Program-made: the position numbers and the translations under genes
Origin: an uncultured Solirubrobacteraceae bacterium
GTDB lineage: Bacteria; Actinomycetota; Thermoleophilia; Solirubrobacterales; Solirubrobacteraceae
Assembly: GCA_902806205.1 (NCBI GenBank)
Contig: CADCVR010000079.1
Coordinates: 1 to 64,000 of the forward strand
DNA length: 64,000 bases
Direction: 5' to 3'
The notes under the pieces: model-generated
Database searches by the model: none
What the model was told of the DNA's origin: nothing
What the model saw: the letters and a program-made list of their open reading frames with translations, nothing else
Part shown: positions 60,515 through 64,000 of the stretch, piece by piece
Numbering within the stretch: the stretch's first letter is position 1
Layout of the letters: every line of letters begins with the position of its first letter

Positions 60515-61657
60515 TCAGACGCCGAGCTCCTCGGACGCCATCCGCGCACCCTCGACGCGGGCGGTGATCTTCTGCATGGCGATGTCCCGCGCGAAGTCCG
60601 GCGAGCCGTGCGCGGGCTTCAGGTCCCGGCTGAACGGCGAGAAGCCGCAGTCGTCCGTCGCGCCGAGGCGCTCGACCGGGATGTGCTTGGCCGCCAGCAC
60701 GAGGCGATCACGGACCTGCTCGGCCGTCTCGACCTCGGGGCTCAACGGGTTGACGACCCCCATGAAGCACACCTGCGGGACGCCGTCGGCGTCCTCGCGG
60801 CTGTACTGGCCGCAGAGCCGGTAGACCTCCTCCTCGTCGTCCTGGCTGGCGCACTGGATGAGGAAGTAGCCCGCGTTGAGCTGGAACATCTTGCTCAGCA
60901 ACTTCTCGTAGGGCACCTCCTTGGAGTGCACCGAGTCGTTGTCGCCGCCCGGGCAGGTGTGGATGCCGATGTTCGCGCGCTCTTCGGGGGAGAAGCGGTC
61001 GATGACCCGGTTGTTGAGATCGATGAACTCCTGGAGCATGTCCTTGCCGGTCCACGGGTTGCGCGAGTCGTTCTTGTTGGCCAGGCGGCCCTCGGTGAAG
61101 TCGATCGACACCCGCTCGGCGCCCGCCGCGAAGCACTGACGGATGTCCTTCTCGACCTCGTCGCAGACGTCGTCGAGGAACTGCGCGCGCGTGTAGCCCT
61201 CGAGCTCCTCGTCCAGCGGGTACAGCAGCATCATCATCGAGGCGGAGATCACCGCCTGCTTGACCGGCCGGGAGGCGATCGCCTTGTTCTTCTCGACGAA
61301 CTCCGAGGCGAACGTCTTGTAGCGGAACGGCCCGCCGGTCAGGCGGGGCAGCTGACGGTGGTGGCCGTCGTCGAAGATCGCGAAGAACTGGCCGTCGCCT
61401 GCGAGGTTGTCGGCCAGGCCGGTCCCCGCCAGCGTGTCGGTGATCGAGTAGGTCGCAAAGCTCGACTCGCGCTGCTCGCCGTCGGTGACGTAGGTCTCCC
61501 CGGTCTGCTCGAGCCGCTTGATCGAGTCCTCGGCGGCTTCGTCCTGCAGCTTCTCCAGGTCCTCGAACGTGATCTTGCCCTGGTCGAGGTCCTCATAGCC
61601 CTCCTGGAGCTTCAGCGGCCGCGGGAGCGACCCGACGAGTTCGGTGGGAATCGGCAT
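60515..61657 (-). CDS. MetE C-terminal-like (cobalamin-independent methionine synthase family) protein
   Basis: MPIPTELVGSLPRPLKLQEGYEDL...IGIHTCPGGDNDS...RLGATDDCGFSPFSRD. Confidence 0.85.
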   Translation of the reverse strand: MPIPTELVGSLPRPLKLQEGYEDLDQGKITFEDLEKLQDEAAEDSIKRLEQTGETYVTDGEQRESSFATYSITDTLAGTGLADNLAGDGQFFAIFDDGHHRQLPRLTGGPFRYKTFASEFVEKNKAIASRPVKQAVISASMMMLLYPLDEELEGYTRAQFLDDVCDEVEKDIRQCFAAGAERVSIDFTEGRLANKNDSRNPWTGKDMLQEFIDLNNRVIDRFSPEERANIGIHTCPGGDNDSVHSKEVPYEKLLSKMFQLNAGYFLIQCASQDDEEEVYRLCGQYSREDADGVPQVCFMGVVNPLSPEVETAEQVRDRLVLAAKHIPVERLGATDDCGFSPFSRDLKPAHGSPDFARDIAMQKITARVEGARMASEELGV

Positions 61658-61875
61658 CTAGCGTCTCCTGGGTTTGCACTGGTGATCCGGGCGCGCGGAT
61701 GCGCACCCCTGTCCCGACGAACCTAACCGAAGGGTGCGGGCCAGTCGAGGCGGGCACCCGGGAGTCGCACTCGAGGAGCCCGCGCGGGCCCACCCGACCG
61801 TGTGTCCAGATGTTGGCCCACCGCTTTGGACAGCGGCCCGTAGGCGCCGCGCCGCCGCGCCGCGATGCTGTGCCC

Positions 61876-62751
61876 ATGCAACGCGCCGAACCCGCAATCG
61901 CCGCCGTGGCAGCCCACTTCGGCCGGGACGTCGACGCCGGGTTGGACACGATCGAGCGCACGGTCGTCGAGGCCAGGGCGCATGGGGCGCGGCTCGTGGT
62001 CTTCCCGGAGTGTGCGCTCGGCGGCTACCTGCGCGAGCCGATGCCCGGGGAGCACGGCCCGGAGCGGCCGCCCGCGCTGGACCGCGAAGGCCCGGAGATC
62101 GCCCGGCTCATCCGCATCGCCGGCGACACCGTCATCTGCGCCGGCTACACCGAGGCGGCAGCCGAGCGGCCGTTCAGCTCCGCCGTGTGCGTGAGCGGCG
62201 ACGGCGTGCTGGGTCACCACCGCAAGGTGCACCTGCCGCCGGGCGAGCGCTTCGCCTACGCGGCCGGGGAGCGCTTCGAGGCGTTCGACACGCCGGTCGG
62301 CCGGATGGGCATGCTCATCTGCTACGACAAGCTCTTCCCCGAGGCGGCGCGGGCGCTCACGCTCGACGGGGCGCAGACGATCGCCTCACTCGCCGCCTGG
62401 CCCGTGTGCCGCCAGCGGCCCGCGCGTCAGGTCGCGCGCGACCGCCAGACGCGGCACTTCAACCTCACCGACGCGGCCCGCGCGATCGAGAATCAGGTCG
62501 TGTGGGTCTCCGCCAACCAAACCGGCACGCTCGGGCCCCTGCGCTTCCTGGGCCACGCGAAGGTCGTCGATCCCAACGGCGTCGTGCTCGCAAGCACCGG
62601 CAGCCGGCCCGGCCTGGCCGTCGCCCAGGTGGACGCCGCCGTGGCGGTGCGCGAGTCGCGGCTGGGAATCGATCACCTCGCCGACCGGCGCCCGGGCGCC
62701 TACGGCGGCCCGGCACGCATGGCCGCCGCCAACGCCCTCGAGCACCTCTAG
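61876..62751 (+). CDS. Carbon-nitrogen hydrolase (nitrilase superfamily)
   Basis: Glu-Lys-Cys triad contexts LVVFPECALGGY, HHRKVHLPPGE, MLICYDKLFPEAARAL. Confidence 0.92.
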   Translation: MQRAEPAIAAVAAHFGRDVDAGLDTIERTVVEARAHGARLVVFPECALGGYLREPMPGEHGPERPPALDREGPEIARLIRIAGDTVICAGYTEAAAERPFSSAVCVSGDGVLGHHRKVHLPPGERFAYAAGERFEAFDTPVGRMGMLICYDKLFPEAARALTLDGAQTIASLAAWPVCRQRPARQVARDRQTRHFNLTDAARAIENQVVWVSANQTGTLGPLRFLGHAKVVDPNGVVLASTGSRPGLAVAQVDAAVAVRESRLGIDHLADRRPGAYGGPARMAAANALEHL

Positions 62752-62762
62752 GATCAGACGAC

Positions 62763-64000
62763 ATGTGCGGAATCGTCGCCGAGCACGGCACCACGGACGC
62801 AACGGGGCTGGAGCGGATGCTCGCGCGGCTCGAGCACCGCGGCCCGGACGACTGCGGCCGGATCGGGATCGGGCGCAGCTGGCTCGGCCATCGCCGGCTG
62901 TCGATCGTCGACGTCGCCGGGGGCCGGCAGCCGCTGGTCAACGTCGGCGGAGACACCTGGCTCGTCGGCAACGGGGAGGTCTACAACCACGACGCCATCC
63001 GCGCCGGGTTGCCCGGCCACGACTTCGTCACGGGCTCCGACAACGAGGTCGCGCTGCACCTGCTCATCGAACGCGGCCCCGCCGGGCTGGCCGAGCTCAA
63101 CGGGATGTTCGCGTTCGTCATGGCGACCGCAGACGGGCAGTTCGTCGCGGCGCGCGACCCGGTCGGGATCAAGCCCCTGTACTGGGCGCAACGGCGTGAG
63201 CGCACGCGCTTCGCGTCGGAGATGGCCGCCTTCGACGCGGTGTGGCAGCCGTTCGTCGAGCCGTTTCCCCCGGGCTGCGCCTGGACGCCGGCCGACGGGC
63301 TCGTGCGCTTCGCCGGCGCGGTTCCCGACGACCTGCAGCCGCTGGCAGGGCCGACCGAGCCCGGAGCGTCTGCGCCGCCCGACGTGCTCCGGCGTACGCG
63401 CGACGTGCTCGTCGACGCCGTCGAGCGTCAGCTCATGGGCGACGTTCCGGTCGGGGTGTTCCTGTCCGGCGGGTTGGACTCGAGCCTCGTCGCGGCCATC
63501 GCCGCCCGCGTGGTCGGCGCTCGCGGTGAGCGCCTGCAGACCTTCGCGGTGGGAACCGCCGACTCGCCCGACCTCGCCGCGGCGCGGATCGTCGCCGAGC
63601 ATCTCGGCACCGAGCACCGCGAGATGACCTACGACGCGGCCGACGCGCTGGCGGTCATGCCGACCGTCGTGCGGGCGATCGAGTCGTTCGACCCGGCGCT
63701 CGTGCGCAGTGCGGTGCCGAACTTCCTCCTGGCGCGCTTCACCGCCGAGCACGTGAAGGTCGTGCTCACCGGGGAAGGCGCCGACGAGCTCTTCGCGGGC
63801 TATGAGTACCTGCGCGACTTCACCGAGCCCGACCGCCTGCACGACGAGCTCGTCCGCACGGTCGAGAGTCTGCACAACCTCAACCTCCAGCGCTGCGACC
63901 GGGTGACGATGGCCCACGGCCTGGAGGCCAGGGTTCCCTTCCTGGACCGCGAGGTCGTCGCCTGGGCGCTGCGTCTGCCGCCCGGCTTCAAGCTCGCCGG
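62763..64000 (+). CDS. asnB: Asparagine synthase (glutamine-hydrolysing), truncated by window edge
   Basis: MCGIVAEHGTTDATGLERMLARLEHRGPDD class II GATase; PVGVFLSGGLDSSLVAAI; VVLTGEGADELFAGYEYL. Confidence 0.95.
   Translation, partial: MCGIVAEHGTTDATGLERMLARLEHRGPDDCGRIGIGRSWLGHRRLSIVDVAGGRQPLVNVGGDTWLVGNGEVYNHDAIRAGLPGHDFVTGSDNEVALHLLIERGPAGLAELNGMFAFVMATADGQFVAARDPVGIKPLYWAQRRERTRFASEMAAFDAVWQPFVEPFPPGCAWTPADGLVRFAGAVPDDLQPLAGPTEPGASAPPDVLRRTRDVLVDAVERQLMGDVPVGVFLSGGLDSSLVAAIAARVVGARGERLQTFAVGTADSPDLAAARIVAEHLGTEHREMTYDAADALAVMPTVVRAIESFDPALVRSAVPNFLLARFTAEHVKVVLTGEGADELFAGYEYLRDFTEPDRLHDELVRTVESLHNLNLQRCDRVTMAHGLEARVPFLDREVVAWALRLPPGFKLA

Overview
High-GC actinobacterial chromosome segment; the gene set suggests Thermoleophilia/Solirubrobacterales, but that is inference. 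Backbone on the minus strand: rpmG-secE-nusG-rplK-rplA-rplJ-rplL, then about 10.8 kb of unrelated genes (ktrAB, a coupled htrA-moxR-DUF58-VWA operon, decayed gene fragments), then rpoB and the start of rpoC, which runs off the left edge. The centre of the window (about 30.9-46.9 kb) is an almost complete [NiFe]-hydrogenase locus: a divergent GntR regulator, hypC, a second HypC-like gene, hypD, hypE, hypA, small and large subunits resembling group 1h/5 high-affinity Hhy enzymes, a NifU-like/4-Cys fusion, DUF-type accessory genes, an N-terminally extended maturation protease, a 35-aa membrane peptide missed by the ORF track, hypB, a SIS-domain protein, hypF and a stand-alone 65-aa His-rich peptide. 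It abuts a zur-znuA-znuC-znuB operon. Other content includes a FetAB-type exporter, pncB, an RTX-repeat protein, an AGPS-like/PlsC/epimerase set, an XPB helicase pair, a MetE-like protein, a nitrilase-family protein and asnB (partial at the right edge). I found at least seven decayed or frameshifted genes, two copies of a dispersed ~51-bp hairpin repeat between convergent genes, a perfect 28-bp palindrome, and a recurring TANNNT box 6-8 nt before start codons that suggests leaderless transcription. No tRNA, rRNA, CRISPR array or intact transposase was recognised. All family calls come from reading translated motifs; no searches were run.
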